Part shown: piece by piece, positions 1-8,808 of the stretch
How the letters are laid out: the number at the start of each line of letters is the position of its first letter
How positions within the stretch are numbered: the stretch's first letter is position 1
Source: Xanthomonas nasturtii
GTDB taxonomy: Bacteria > Pseudomonadota > Gammaproteobacteria > Xanthomonadales > Xanthomonadaceae
Length of the DNA: 64,000 nucleotides
Direction: 5' to 3'
NCBI RefSeq assembly: GCF_001660815.1
Contig: NZ_LYMI01000056.1
Coordinates: 1 to 64,000 of the forward strand
Notes under the pieces: generated by a model
What the model saw: only the letters and a program-made list of their open reading frames with translations
Told to the model about the DNA's origin: nothing
Database searches by the model: none
Position numbers and translations under genes: made by a program

Positions 1-71
1 TTGATCGCCACGCCGCTTTCGGCCTCACGCAGAAAGCCGATGACCTGCTCGTCAGTAAAACGCTTCTTCAC
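1..71 (-). mobile_element. IS3-family transposase OrfA, 5' end only (cut by window edge)
   Basis: The first 23 codons read VKKRFTDEQVIGFLREAESG and onward from a GTG start. This matches the N-terminal helix-turn-helix of OrfA transposases of the IS3 family (IS407/IS51-like group), which bind the element ends and work with OrfB made by frameshifting. A clear GAAGGAG ribosome binding site lies just upstream on the minus strand. The rest of the element is outside the window. The element end probably lies near 130-140, where a CCCCC run is seen on the minus strand, but no terminal repeat can be confirmed with only one end present. Confidence 0.8.
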
Positions 72-375
72 GTCCAATCTCCTTCGGGTAGGGAATTGGA
101 CTCCAAACTGCGGCGCTACTCAAAATCTGGGGGACGTCGGATCGCTGACGAGGCGTTCGGTCCGCGGTGGAGCATGCCTGAAGCGTGCACACGACATCGT
201 GCCGAAGGGATAGGCAGCGCCTGTGGATTGGCATACAGTGCCGGCCCTTGCGCTGGCATTGGTTGCCGGAGCAGATGTCAGGTTCGATGGAGCGCTTGAC
301 CAAGCCGGCCGGCTGCAGTGGCAACAAGGCACGACACGCGGAGCGCGGTCTGCCGATTTAGAAAGGAAGTGGCGG
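72..375. other. Gene-free stretch between IS element and nuclease gene
   Basis: This stretch holds the non-coding end of the IS element and the leader of the downstream nuclease gene. Short open frames on both strands have no ribosome binding site and no recognisable protein content. No promoter or terminator is convincing. Confidence 0.5.
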
Positions 376-1056
376 TTGAGGTTGTTGAAAGCTTGGTTGT
401 TGTCGTTGGTGGTGGTTGTTTCGCCTCTTCATGCTGCAGAGCTGGTCGGCCGTGCGACGGTGACCGATGGGGACACCGTCACCATCGCGCAACAGCGCGT
501 CCGCCTGTGGGGAATCGATGCGCCGGAGAGCGCGCAGCAGTGCACTGCACATGATGGCAGCGCCTGGCCGTGCGGCCGCCGCGCGGCAGCCGCGTTGGAT
601 GGCTATCTGCTGGACAAGACGGTGCGCTGCCAGCCCAAAGATACCGATCGCTATGGCCGCACCGTTGCCGAGTGCTTCGTGCAGGGGCAGTCCGTCAATG
701 CCTGGATGGTGCGATCCGGTTGGGCGGTGGCCTATCGGCAATACGCCACTGCGTTCAGTGCAGACGAGCGCATTGCGCAACAGCAACGGCGCAACATTTG
801 GCAAGGCGTGTTTCAGGTGCCGGCAGAGTACCGGCGCGACAAGAAGGCACGGGCAGCAACCGCACGCCAGGCTGCACCATCGGCGCCAAGCCATTGCAGG
901 ATCAAAGGCAATATTTCCAGCAATGGCAGCAAGATCTTCCATGTGCCGGGCCAGCGCGATTACGCACGGACGCGCGTTTCAACCCAGAAGGGCGAGCGCT
1001 TCTTCTGTTCGGTGAACGAAGCCACTGCTGCCGGGTGGCGACCGGCGCGACGGTGA
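376..1056 (+). CDS. Secreted thermonuclease-like protein (SNase fold) with C-terminal sunset-type domain
   Basis: Predicted extracytoplasmic nuclease of the staphylococcal nuclease family, about 226 residues. A TTG start at 376 is chosen because GGAAG lies six bases upstream and the protein then opens with a classic signal peptide ending PLHAA. The SNase core shows DGDTVTI, VRLWGIDAPES and DRYGRTVAE, which carry the calcium-binding aspartates and the catalytic Arg/Glu of the family. A C-terminal segment from about residue 173, with CRIKGNIS, HVPGQ, GERFFCS and AGWRP, resembles the small sunset domain often attached to bacterial SNases. Substrate and role (nutrient release or defence) are inference. 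It stands alone before a decayed alginate lyase gene. An earlier ATG at 223 in the same frame would add a non-signal leader and is less likely. Confidence 0.82.
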   Translation: MRLLKAWLLSLVVVVSPLHAAELVGRATVTDGDTVTIAQQRVRLWGIDAPESAQQCTAHDGSAWPCGRRAAAALDGYLLDKTVRCQPKDTDRYGRTVAECFVQGQSVNAWMVRSGWAVAYRQYATAFSADERIAQQQRRNIWQGVFQVPAEYRRDKKARAATARQAAPSAPSHCRIKGNISSNGSKIFHVPGQRDYARTRVSTQKGERFFCSVNEATAAGWRPARR

Positions 1057-1143
1057 TGCGGCTGCGGTGTACCGTGGCCTGCCGCGGCACGTGGTGCGCC
1101 TGAAAGCACGTGCGTTGCCACGCCGCGTACGACCGGGTGGGCG

Positions 1144-2288
1144 ATGACGCGTCTGGCGATGAAAGGAATGTTTCGGAGATCCCTGTTTGCGGTGCTGCTC
1201 GCATGGGCAGGGAGCGCGGCGGCGGTGACGCCGATCTGGCCGGCACAGCCCAGCGCGGCTGCACGGCTGCTGCAGCAACCGGCAACAGTGGCCGCCTGCC
1301 CGGTGTCGTGGGCCAAGCCGTTTACCGGGCGGCTGCTGCTGCAAAGCAAGTACGCACAGGCTCGATGCGAGCAGGCCCACGCTGACGCAGCAAAATGCGC
1401 AGACGCAAGCGACCCAAACCCAGATTCGAACGTATCTGCAGCAGCTGGTTGCGGCATCTGCACGCTTTGAGCGGGCCAGCAGTGCAACCGATGCCGCAAC
1501 GGCATTGGCCTGCGTCGGCCAGGGGCTGGATCGCTGGGCAGACGCGGGCGCATTGCTCGACCCTGATGCCTACAAGACCGGCATCGCCGAGCGCAAATGG
1601 GCGCTGGCTGCCATTGCAGCGGTGGTCATGCGCACCCAGGCCTTGAGCAATCACCGCTTCGAACTGTCGCAGGCAAGCCGCACCTGGCTGGCGCAGCTCG
1701 CCCAGCAGGTGATTGCCGACCACACGCCGCGGCGCAAGGCCTCCTTCGCGCATTTCAACAATCATGATTACTGGGCTGCCTGGGCCATTGCGGCAACCGG
1801 TATGGCGATCGGCCAGCAGGACGATATCGACTGGGCGGACGTGGCGCTACGGCGTGCGCTGACCGAGCAGGTGCGCTACTCCGCAACAGGCGATTACGCC
1901 TACCTGCCGCTGGGGCTCGCCCGCGGCACGCTGGCTGCGGACTATTCCAACTTCGCGTGATTGCCCTTGGTGATGCTGGCAGAAACCGCTGCGGCCAAAG
2001 GGAATCCGCTCGATCCCAGCCAGACCAGGGCGTTGAAGGCACTTGCCGCGTTTGCCGCGCGTGCGTCGCTCGACCCCGCCAGCCTGCCTGCCTGAACTGG
2101 CGGGCAGGCCGCAGCAACCGGTGTCTGCGCATCAGCTGGCCTGGCTGCTGCCCTTTCTGGCCCGCTACCCCGACCAACCCTGGCCTGCGCGGCTGCGCGC
2201 GGTGGAAAAGACCGGCGCCATCGACGGCGCTTCCCAGCTTGGCGGTGCAATCGGTGCGTTCTACCCGGGCGATAGCACGGCACAGTAA
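1144..2288 (+). pseudogene. algL: Alginate lyase (AlgL family), decayed by frameshifts and an internal stop
   Basis: Remnant of a periplasmic poly(beta-D-mannuronate) lyase. Segment one (from 1144) carries a signal peptide and CPVSWAKPFTGRLLLQSKY, like the start of mature AlgL. At about 1363 the frame shifts, and homology continues as TLTQQNAQTQ and on through FNNHDYWAAWAIAATGMA, the NNH-YWAAW active-site motif of PL5 lyases. An in-frame TGA follows SNFA at 1958-1960. The same frame resumes with LPLVMLAETAAAKG, and a second shift near 2085 leads to the C-terminus PELAGRPQQPVSAHQLAWLL, ending at 2288. Three independent lesions make a sequencing artefact unlikely. Because AlgL normally accompanies alginate biosynthesis, and no such genes are seen here, the ancestral role was probably degradation of external polymer. 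Confidence 0.83.
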
Positions 2289-2435
2289 CAGGCGTGCTAT
2301 CGCGCCTGGTGCTGGCAGGACAGCCCGCCGGATCGGCGCAAGGCCTGCGAGCACACCCAGAGCTCCGGAATTTCCCTGCGCAGAGTCAGGGAGATCCCGA
2401 TTGAGCCTTCCGCGGCCCCGCCACATAGTGCAGGC

Positions 2436-2828
2436 ATGAACACTCATTCCCAACTCGTCGGCGCGCTGGTCAAGGGCATGCGCCGTGCCGAGTCTGCGCG
2501 GACGGCGTCGATCGCCTACAGCGCCGGCCTCGCGGAGCAGACGAGGATCGGCTTTGCCACAGCGGACGATGCGGACAAGGTGCTGGAAATGTTCGCGCTC
2601 GAGCCGGCGCAGATCCGCGAACTTGGGCTGATCGGGGTGGAAGAACTGGGCGAGGCGGTCTGCCACGCCTGGTCGATCAATGCCGGCGAGCTGGAGCGGG
2701 TGGTGCAGTGGTTCCGGGCGCCGCGGGTGGAATTCGTCGGCAAGCACTGCAGCGAGCTGATCCGTGCCGGGCGGATCGGCCCGGTGTTGACCATGGCCCG
2801 CGAGCACGCGCTGCTGCGCCATCGCTGA
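2436..2828 (+). CDS. Conserved hypothetical protein, 130 aa
   Basis: A soluble, mostly helical protein with no signal peptide or membrane segment and no domain I recognise. It is rich in Ala, Glu and Arg, with segments such as VLEMFALEPAQIRELGLIG and EELGEAVCHAW. Codon use matches the surrounding genes, and the frame stays open from ATG to a TGA close to the H-NS gene downstream. The ribosome binding site is weak (GCAGGC just before the ATG). It could be a lineage-specific protein; function unknown. Confidence 0.6.
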   Translation: MNTHSQLVGALVKGMRRAESARTASIAYSAGLAEQTRIGFATADDADKVLEMFALEPAQIRELGLIGVEELGEAVCHAWSINAGELERVVQWFRAPRVEFVGKHCSELIRAGRIGPVLTMAREHALLRHR

Positions 2829-2916
2829 GCGCCAGCAGACTCGTACGGCCCTGGCGCTTTACGCTGGGCGGCGCAGCGGCAATACTCGCTGACCCGCCCA
2901 ACCTTACGTTTTGCCA

Positions 2917-3309
2917 ATGCGCCAGGTTCCTCCCGCTTCACCCGCCGCCGCTGCACGCGCCCAACTGCTGGAAGAGCTGCGCAAGCTCGAGCAGGAAGAA
3001 GCGCAGCTGAAATATGCTCAGACGCTGGAAGCCTTCGACCAGGTGGTCGAGGTGCTCACGCAGTTCGGCAGCCGTTTCAATGCCAAGCAGAAGTCCCAGA
3101 TTGCCTCGCTGGCGATGACCGGTAAATCCAAAGGCCCGCTGTCCTCTACCGGCGAAGTGGTCGCCAAGTATTGGATTCCGCATTCCGGCGAGACCTGGTC
3201 CGGCCGTGGCCGTACGCCGCGCGCGTTCAAGGCCTGGGAAGGCACCAGCTCCTACAAGGAATGGAAGGCCAATCACCCGGACAAGCGTTTTCCGCTGTAT
3301 CCGGGCTGA
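2917..3309 (+). CDS. H-NS-family nucleoid-associated DNA-binding protein
   Basis: Small histone-like protein of 130 residues. The N-terminal half (about 12-60) is a charged coiled coil (ARAQLLEELRKLEQEEAQLK) suited to oligomerisation. The C-terminal part has SGRGRTPRAFKAWEG, the H-NS/MvaT-type minor-groove loop, where the RGRTP stretch contacts A+T-rich DNA. Proteins of this type repress horizontally acquired genes. An ATG at 2917 is preferred; an in-frame TTG at 2911 is possible. The gene stands alone, with a short GC hairpin followed by TTTT just after the stop that may be a weak terminator. Confidence 0.82.
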   Translation: MRQVPPASPAAAARAQLLEELRKLEQEEAQLKYAQTLEAFDQVVEVLTQFGSRFNAKQKSQIASLAMTGKSKGPLSSTGEVVAKYWIPHSGETWSGRGRTPRAFKAWEGTSSYKEWKANHPDKRFPLYPG

Positions 3310-3838
3310 GCCGTTCGATCGGCGTTTTAGTGGTTGCACCTTGGAGTTGCGCTGCCTCGCAGCGTGAATGTTTTAGCGATTGTTTGGCGCCGTAGCGCCT
3401 GGATGCTTTTTGCGTCGGTCGGCGCTCGGCCGAAGTGGCTGTTGTCTGCGGTATTAGCCGATATTCGATGCTCTATCGTCGATCGATGTTCAGCGCGGTT
3501 GCGTGCTTCTCGGTTTTCTGCTGCCTGCTGTTCGTTGACAGACTGTCGGCGTTGAAGGGCTGCCATCTGTATTTCTGATCGCCAGCTACCGGTGTCTAAG
3601 CGTCACATTCAATGCTGAATTTCAAGCAGTGTTGAGGAAGGCGGCATTAAAATTTAAGCGAAAGCCTCCGAAGCTTGAATATCGTCAATGCGCGGCGCTC
3701 TATCCGGCCAATGCACAACAGTGAGATCCAACGCAGCCGTGCGCGCAGCGTCCCCTTTGTGCATCAACGCGCGCCGGCATCACCGTTGAACCCCTCGGCG
3801 CACTCAAAAACGCCTGCGAATTACGCGGCGGGGAATGC
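3310..3838. other. Gene-free intergenic region between H-NS gene and glgX
   Basis: About 530 bases, somewhat richer in A+T than the neighbours. Short open frames on both strands lack ribosome binding sites and recognisable content. The region ends in the glgX terminator. Nothing else could be supported. Confidence 0.5.
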
Positions 3839-3884
3839 CAAACGAAAAACGCTCGCTGCCTACGAAGATAGTAGGCAGCGAGCG
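3839..3884 (-). terminator. Rho-independent terminator of glgX
   Basis: A perfect 14-bp stem (3850-3863 pairing with 3871-3884) with a 7-base loop. On the minus strand it is followed by GTTTTTCGTTT, giving the expected U-tract. It lies about 30 bases beyond the glgX stop. Confidence 0.88.
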
Positions 3885-3916
3885 TCGCTCATCGTTTACG
3901 CATTGACGTTCGCGTC

Positions 3917-6050
3917 TTACTGGTCGCTCTTGCACTCGAAGACCGAGACGCTGCGTGGCGGTGCCAGGAATTCGCTGGCGCCGGCCGGCATCATGTCCAC
4001 CTCCAGCGCTTCATCGGTCGACAGCACCAGCTTCCAGTGCACCGGCTCGTCGGTGGAGGGCAGGGTGAAGGTCACGCCCTCGTGGTAAGCGTTGATCACG
4101 ATCAGCAAGGTGTCGTCGTTGGCCAGCTCCTTGACGCCGGAGGTCTGCGCCTTGCCTTCCAGCAACAGGCCGACCGAGCGTGCGCCGGCATCGGTCCAAT
4201 GCGCGTCGTCCATCTCGATGCCGCCCGGATTGAGCCAGGTCAGATCGCGCAGGCCGGCTTCTTCGTTGTACTGCCCATTGAGAAAACGGCCACGCGACAG
4301 GATCGGGTAACGCTTGCGCAGCCTGGTCAGCGCTTTGACGAAGTCGGTGAGACGGCCATCGGTCGGGTCGTTTTCCCAATCCAGCCAGGTGATTTCGTTG
4401 TCCTGGCAATAGGTGTTGTTGTTGCCGCCTTGCGACTGTGCACGCTCGTCGCCGGCCAGCATCATCGGCGTACCTTGCGACAGCAGCAGTGTGGCGAGCA
4501 GGTTCTTCATCTGCCGCTCGCGGATCTGCAGCACCTCGGCGTTATCGGTGTCGCCTTCTTCGCCGTAATTGCACGAGCCGTCGTTTGACGAGCCATCGCG
4601 GTTGTCTTCGCCGTTGTCGATGTTGTGCTTTTCGTTGTAGCTGACCAGATCGCGCAGGGTGAAGCCGTCGTGCGCAGTGATGAAGTTCACCGACGCCCAC
4701 GGGCGGCGGCCGCGGCGGTCGAACAGATCGGCAGAGCCGGTGAAGCGGGTTGCAAATTCCGCCAGCTTGCCATCTTCGCCTTTCCAGAATTCGCGTGCGT
4801 TGTCGCGGAACTTGTCGTTCCACTCCGACCAACCCGGCGGGAAATGACCAACCTGATAACCGCCCGGGCCGCAGTCCCACGGCTCGGCAATCAGCTTGAC
4901 CTCCGACAGCAGCGGATCCTGATTACAGGCATCCAGGAAGCCGCCACGTTGATCGAAGCCGCTTGGTTCGCGGCCAAGAATGGTGGCCAGGTCGAAACGG
5001 AAGCCGTCCACGTGCATTTCGCCGGCCCAATAGCGCAGCGAATCGTTGACGAACTGGATCACCCGCGAATTGCTCAGATTGAGCGTATTGCCGGTGCCGG
5101 TGTCGTTGATGTAATAGCGTTTGTCTTCGGCCAGGCGGTAGTAGCTGGCGTTGTCGATGCCCTTGAAGGAGAGCGTCGGCCCCAATTCGCTGCCTTCGGC
5201 GGTGTGGTTGTAGACCACGTCCAGAATCACTTCCAGGCCCTGCTTGTGCATGGCCTTGACCATGTCGCGGAATTCGTCGCGATGGCCGCTGGAGAGGTAG
5301 CGCGACTTCAGCGCAAAAAAGCCGATGGTGTTGTAGCCCCAGTAATTGCGTAGCCCTTTGTCCAGCAGATGCTGGTCGTCCAGATATGCATGCACCGGCA
5401 GCAGTTCCACTGCGGTGATGCCCAGGTCCTTGATGTATTGCAGCACCTGCGGTTGCGCCAGGCCGGCAAAGGTGCCGCGCACGGCCTCGGGCACCTGCGG
5501 GTTGCGCATGGTGTAACCGCGCACGTGGGTCTCGTAGATGACGGTTTCGTTCCAAGGCTTGAGCAGGCGCGTGTCGTCGCCCCAATCGTAGGTGTCTTCG
5601 ACCACCACGCATTTGGGCATGAAGGGCGCACTATCGCGCTCGTCGAAGCTCAAATCGCCATCGGGGTGGCCCACCGTGTAACCGTAGAGTTCATCGGACC
5701 AGATCAGCTCGCCTTCCAGCTCGCGCGCATACGGGTCCAGCAGCAGCTTGTTGTGGTTGAAGCGGTGACCTTCGGTGGGTGCGTAAGGGCCGTGCACGCG
5801 GTAGCCGTAGCGCTGGCCGGGTTTGGCATCGGCCAGATAGCCGTGCCAGATCTCGTTGGTGTACTCGGGAAGGTCGACGCGGGTTTCGTTACCGTGTTCG
5901 TCGAACAGGCACAGTTCCACACGCGTGGCATGTGCCGAAAACAGCGCGAAATTGGTGCCCTTGCCGTCGAAGACGGCCCCGCGGGGAAACGGGCGCCCCT
6001 GGCGGATACGGGAGGGGTTGGCATAAGCCGCGCTTGCTGGACGTCGCATG
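3917..6050 (-). CDS. glgX: Glycogen debranching enzyme GlgX
   Basis: Cytoplasmic GH13 isoamylase-type enzyme that hydrolyses alpha-1,6 branches of glycogen limit dextrin, about 710 residues. An N-terminal CBM48-like domain (FALFSAHATRVELCLFDE) is followed by the TIM barrel: DVVYNHTAEGS (conserved region I), DGFRFDLATILGRE with the nucleophile Asp, IAEPWDCG with the acid/base Glu, and FITAHDGFTL with the third catalytic Asp. The GlgX-typical insert rich in Asn, Asp and Gly (NGEDNRDGSSNDGS) is present. The start at 6050 (MRRPASAAYANPS) precedes the first conserved sequence; an upstream ATG at 6127 is in frame but adds unconserved residues. It is a single-gene unit with its own terminator. Confidence 0.9.
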
Positions 6051-6563
6051 GAGAGTCTCGGATGCGCCGGCACGCCGGCATTGAGGGGACTCAAGCATTG
6101 CGTTTCCATCTGTGCAAGACGCGTCACGGAGACAGGGGGGCGGCGTGAGGGCGATGGATGGGACGTTCGAGGGTGGCGCTGCGCGACCGCATTGCAAGGC
6201 GTCTGCCGCGCTGCCTTGCAATCAGGTGCGGGCAGCCGGTTACGTAGCGCTCGAGTGGGGTGGAGCGTGAGCTGCGTATCGATACCGCGTCATGCGCGCT
6301 GCGCAACGGGCTTCCGTCGCTTGAGCGTCGCGCGGGCGCCCTGCTAGCATCGGGCTGCGTGAGGTTGCGCAGCGGTTGCGTGGTTTCGCTCCGCCAAGGC
6401 GCCATCGCGCTTTCATTCTCGGGGCCGACGCAACCCGCCGATCACAGTGTGCAACGCCGGGCCGCCGCCCGCGCACACGCGCCATCGGCAGGCCAGGTAC
6501 GGACTTGGGCCACTTCGTCATCAGACTCCGCCCATGTCCAAGCCGCGCCGTGTGCCTGCCGCG
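6051..6563. other. Divergent intergenic region between glgX and rimK
   Basis: About 510 bases separating divergent genes, so it should hold promoters for both. Open frames here are shadow frames without homology. No operator or -10/-35 pair is convincing. Confidence 0.45.
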
Positions 6564-7439
6564 ATGAAGATCGCCATTCTTTCCCGCAACAGCAAACTCT
6601 ATTCCACTCGGCGCCTGATCGAAGCCGGGCGCAAGCGTGGCCACACCGTACGCATTCTCGACCCGCTGCGCTGTTACATGCGCATCGCCGCCGACGGCTT
6701 CAGCCTGCACTACAAAGGCAAGCCGATCACCGGCTTCGATGCGGTGATCCCGCGGATCGGCGCCTCGGTCACCCGCTATGCCACCGCGGTGCTGCGCCAA
6801 CTCGAATTCATGGGCACCTATACGCCCAATCCCTCAGACGCCATCCTGCGCTCGCGCGACAAGCTGCGGGCGCATCAACTGCTGGCCGCGCAGGGTATCG
6901 ACATGCCGGTCACCGTGTTCGGCGACAACCCCGACGACACCCAGGACCTGCTCTCCATGCTCGGCCCGCCGCCGCATGTGGTGAAGTTGAACGAGGGCGC
7001 CCAGGGCGCCGGGGTGATCCTGACCGAAAAGGCCAGCGCCTCGCGCGGGGTGGTCGAAGCGCTGCGCGGGTTGTACGCCAATTTCATCGTGCAGGAATTC
7101 ATCGGCGAAGCCGAAGGCGCGGACCTGCGCTGTTTCGTGGTTGGCGACAAGGTGGTCGCGGCGATGCGGCGCCAGGCGGCCGAAGGCGACTTCCGTTCCA
7201 ACCTGCACCTGGGCGGTACCGCCGCCGTCGCCCAGGCCACCGAGCAGGAGCAGGACGTCGCCGTGCGCTCGGCACGCGCGCTGGGGTTGGCGGTGGCAGG
7301 GGTGGACCTGATTCGCTCCAAGCGAGGCCCGCTGGTGCTTGAGGTCAATTCGACCCCCGGCCTGGAAGGCGTCGAGGGTGTCTGCGGGGTAGACGTGGCC
7401 GCTGCCATCATTCAGCACCTGGAGCAGTCCATCCGTTGA
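6564..7439 (+). CDS. rimK: ATP-grasp ligase RimK (ribosomal protein S6-L-glutamate ligase type)
   Basis: Cytoplasmic ATP-grasp enzyme of 291 residues that adds glutamate to the C-terminus of ribosomal protein S6 in E. coli. The N-terminus [18 protein letters not shown] is characteristic of RimK. The ATP-grasp core includes [30 protein letters not shown] (nucleotide-binding lysine and glycine loop), [18 protein letters not shown], and the metal-binding [12 protein letters not shown] near the C-terminus. The start at 6564 gives the family length; an upstream ATG at 6534 would add ten residues. No strong ribosome binding site is seen. A terminator lies 114 bases downstream, with a candidate small RNA in between. 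Confidence 0.9.
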   Translation: MKIAILSRNSKLYSTRRLIEAGRKRGHTVRILDPLRCYMRIAADGFSLHYKGKPITGFDAVIPRIGASVTRYATAVLRQLEFMGTYTPNPSDAILRSRDKLRAHQLLAAQGIDMPVTVFGDNPDDTQDLLSMLGPPPHVVKLNEGAQGAGVILTEKASASRGVVEALRGLYANFIVQEFIGEAEGADLRCFVVGDKVVAAMRRQAAEGDFRSNLHLGGTAAVAQATEQEQDVAVRSARALGLAVAGVDLIRSKRGPLVLEVNSTPGLEGVEGVCGVDVAAAIIQHLEQSIR

Positions 7440-7489
7440 TCGGCCGGCTACCATTTTTATCGAAATTTTAACGAAACGCTAATCCTTGC

Positions 7490-7586
7490 CCGGCTAGCCT
7501 CTCCCGACCGTAGCTCCGCTCTCGGCAGTGACGGTGATCGGGATGAACCTTTGGCCCAAGTGCGGTGTCGCACTTGGGCCTTTTTA
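7490..7586 (+). ncRNA. Candidate structured small RNA ending in a strong terminator
   Basis: After rimK the sequence has no credible open frame but folds well. TCCCGA-CCGT (7502-7511) pairs with ACGG-TGA-TCGGGA (7531-7543), leaving a TGA bulge and an inner CCG-CTCT-CGG hairpin. This is followed by a perfect 12-bp terminator stem and TTTTT. An A+T-rich stretch (7454-7483) containing GCTAAT at 7478-7483 could serve as a -10 element, with a weak -35-like TTTTAT 17 bases before it. This would give a transcript of about 95 nt. Alternatively it is the structured 3' UTR of rimK. The promoter is weak by eye, and I cannot match it to a named small RNA. Confidence 0.5.
7553..7586 (+). terminator. Rho-independent terminator downstream of rimK
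   Basis: Perfect 12-bp GC-rich stem GGCCCAAGTGCG / CGCACTTGGGCC with a GTGT loop, followed by TTTTTAT. One of the strongest terminators in the window. It serves rimK, the candidate small RNA, or both. Confidence 0.92.
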
Positions 7587-7662
7587 TGGACGGCTTGCCG
7601 CTGTTGAAATTCGCGTCTACATTCGCCAAATGTTAAATCGCTCAGGCACAAGGAGGCGTCGC

Positions 7663-8105
7663 ATGGCAAGGCTGTGGAGTGTAGGTGGACTGCTGCTTGT
7701 GGCGTGTTTTTTCGCCGAGCACGCGTTGGCGGTCGTGCTCGCTGTGGACCAGCCGTTCAAGCCGCAGGCGGCGCAGGTGCGTACCGACCTTGCCGCAGGC
7801 GAGAAGTACTCCGAGATCAGTCAGGATGAGCGCGCTAAGGTGAGTGCGGCGCTTGATCGGCTCGACGCAGTATTCGAAGCGCAGCCCAACGCCCAGGCAC
7901 TGCGGCCGGGTAGCTGGCGGCGGTTCGCAACGATCAGGAGTTCGTCACCAGAATTTTGACCAGGGCAAGCGAAGATAGCCGGCTGATTTGCCGGCGCGAG
8001 CGTGCAACTGGTTCGCAGATGAGTACGAAACAGTGCATGACGGCCGCCCAGCGGCGCCGTCAGACCACGGTGAGTCAAGACGAAATTTCTCGGCGCCAGC
8101 GCTAA
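7663..8105 (+). pseudogene. Small secreted protein gene broken by a one-base deletion
   Basis: A strong AAGGAGG ribosome binding site precedes ATG 7663. The protein opens with a signal peptide (RLWSVGGLLLVACFFAEHALA) and a helical domain, VAAGEKYSEI-like then VSAALDRLDAVFEAQPNAQALRPG. At about 7910 the frame is lost. Shifting by one base restores LAAVRNDQEFVTRILTRA, then DSRLICRRERATGSQ and a Cys-containing C-terminus ending SRRQR at a TAA (8103-8105). GGT followed by AG instead of CAG fits deletion of one base. The full protein would be about 147 residues with two cysteines in the C-terminal part. The family is unknown to me; similar small secreted proteins occur in Xanthomonas. A sequencing error is possible. 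Confidence 0.72.
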
Positions 8106-8130
8106 AAACAGCTTAACGAATGAGGTTCCA

Positions 8131-8808
8131 GTGCGAATTCTAGTAATTGAAGACAACAGCGATATCGCCGCCAATCTGGGCGATTACCTCGAAGACCGCG
8201 GCCACACGGTGGATTTCGCCGCAGACGGCGTCACCGGCCTGCACCTGGCCGTGGTGCACGAGTTCGACGCCATCGTGCTGGATCTCAACCTGCCCGGCAT
8301 GGACGGCATCGAAGTCTGCCGCAAGCTGCGCAACGAAGCGCGCAAGCAGACGCCGGTACTGATGCTCACCGCGCGCGACTCGCTGGACAACAAGCTGGCC
8401 GGTTTCGACTCCGGCGCGGACGACTACCTGATCAAGCCGTTTGCGCTGCAGGAAGTGGAAGTGCGGCTCAACGCGCTTTCGCGTCGCGGCAAGGGCGTGC
8501 ACACCCGCGTACTGGAAACCGGCGATCTGGAATACAACCTGGACACGCTGGAAGTGCGTCGTCGCGGCAAGCTGCTGCAGCTCAACCCCACTGCGTTGAA
8601 GATCCTGCAGTCGCTGATGGAAGCCTCGCCGGCCGTGGTCACGCGCCAGGAACTGGAAACCCGCGTCTGGGGCGAAGAACTGCCCGATTCCGACTCGCTG
8701 CGCGTGCACATCCACGGCCTGCGCGCGGTGGTCGACAAGCCCTTCGATGTGCCGATGATCCAGACCCGCCACGGCATCGGCTACCGCATCGCCTCGCCCG
8801 ATGCCTGA
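8131..8808 (+). CDS. colR: OmpR/PhoB-family response regulator, probably ColR
   Basis: 225-residue two-component regulator. The receiver domain carries VIEDN (acidic pocket), phospho-acceptor Asp51 in VLDLNLPGMDG, the MLTARD Thr/Ala motif and the conserved Lys in DDYLIKPF. The C-terminal winged helix shows LNPTALKILQSL, TRQELETRVWGEELPDSDSLRVH and the terminal HGIGYRI, typical of OmpR-type DNA binding. Start is GTG. Its stop overlaps the start of the sensor kinase gene by eight bases, so the two are cotranscribed. The name ColR rests on family type and on my recollection that colR-colS lies close to the pilus genes in Xanthomonas; the regulator class is certain, the name is not. Confidence 0.8.
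   Translation: MRILVIEDNSDIAANLGDYLEDRGHTVDFAADGVTGLHLAVVHEFDAIVLDLNLPGMDGIEVCRKLRNEARKQTPVLMLTARDSLDNKLAGFDSGADDYLIKPFALQEVEVRLNALSRRGKGVHTRVLETGDLEYNLDTLEVRRRGKLLQLNPTALKILQSLMEASPAVVTRQELETRVWGEELPDSDSLRVHIHGLRAVVDKPFDVPMIQTRHGIGYRIASPDA

Noticed and set aside
58-140. Exact left terminal inverted repeat of the IS element
   Set aside because: Only one end is in the window, so the repeat cannot be defined.
2290-2404. Cysteine- and tryptophan-rich reading (CYRAWCWQDSPPDRRKACEH) after the algL remnant
   Set aside because: It has no start codon, no ribosome binding site and no recognisable family; it may be chance or an old remnant.
4625-5353. Long open frame on the plus strand opposite glgX, and similar long frames opposite gcd, clpB, pilS and the TonB receptors
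   Set aside because: High G+C genes produce long antisense frames. The sense frames match known families with intact motifs; the antisense frames match none.
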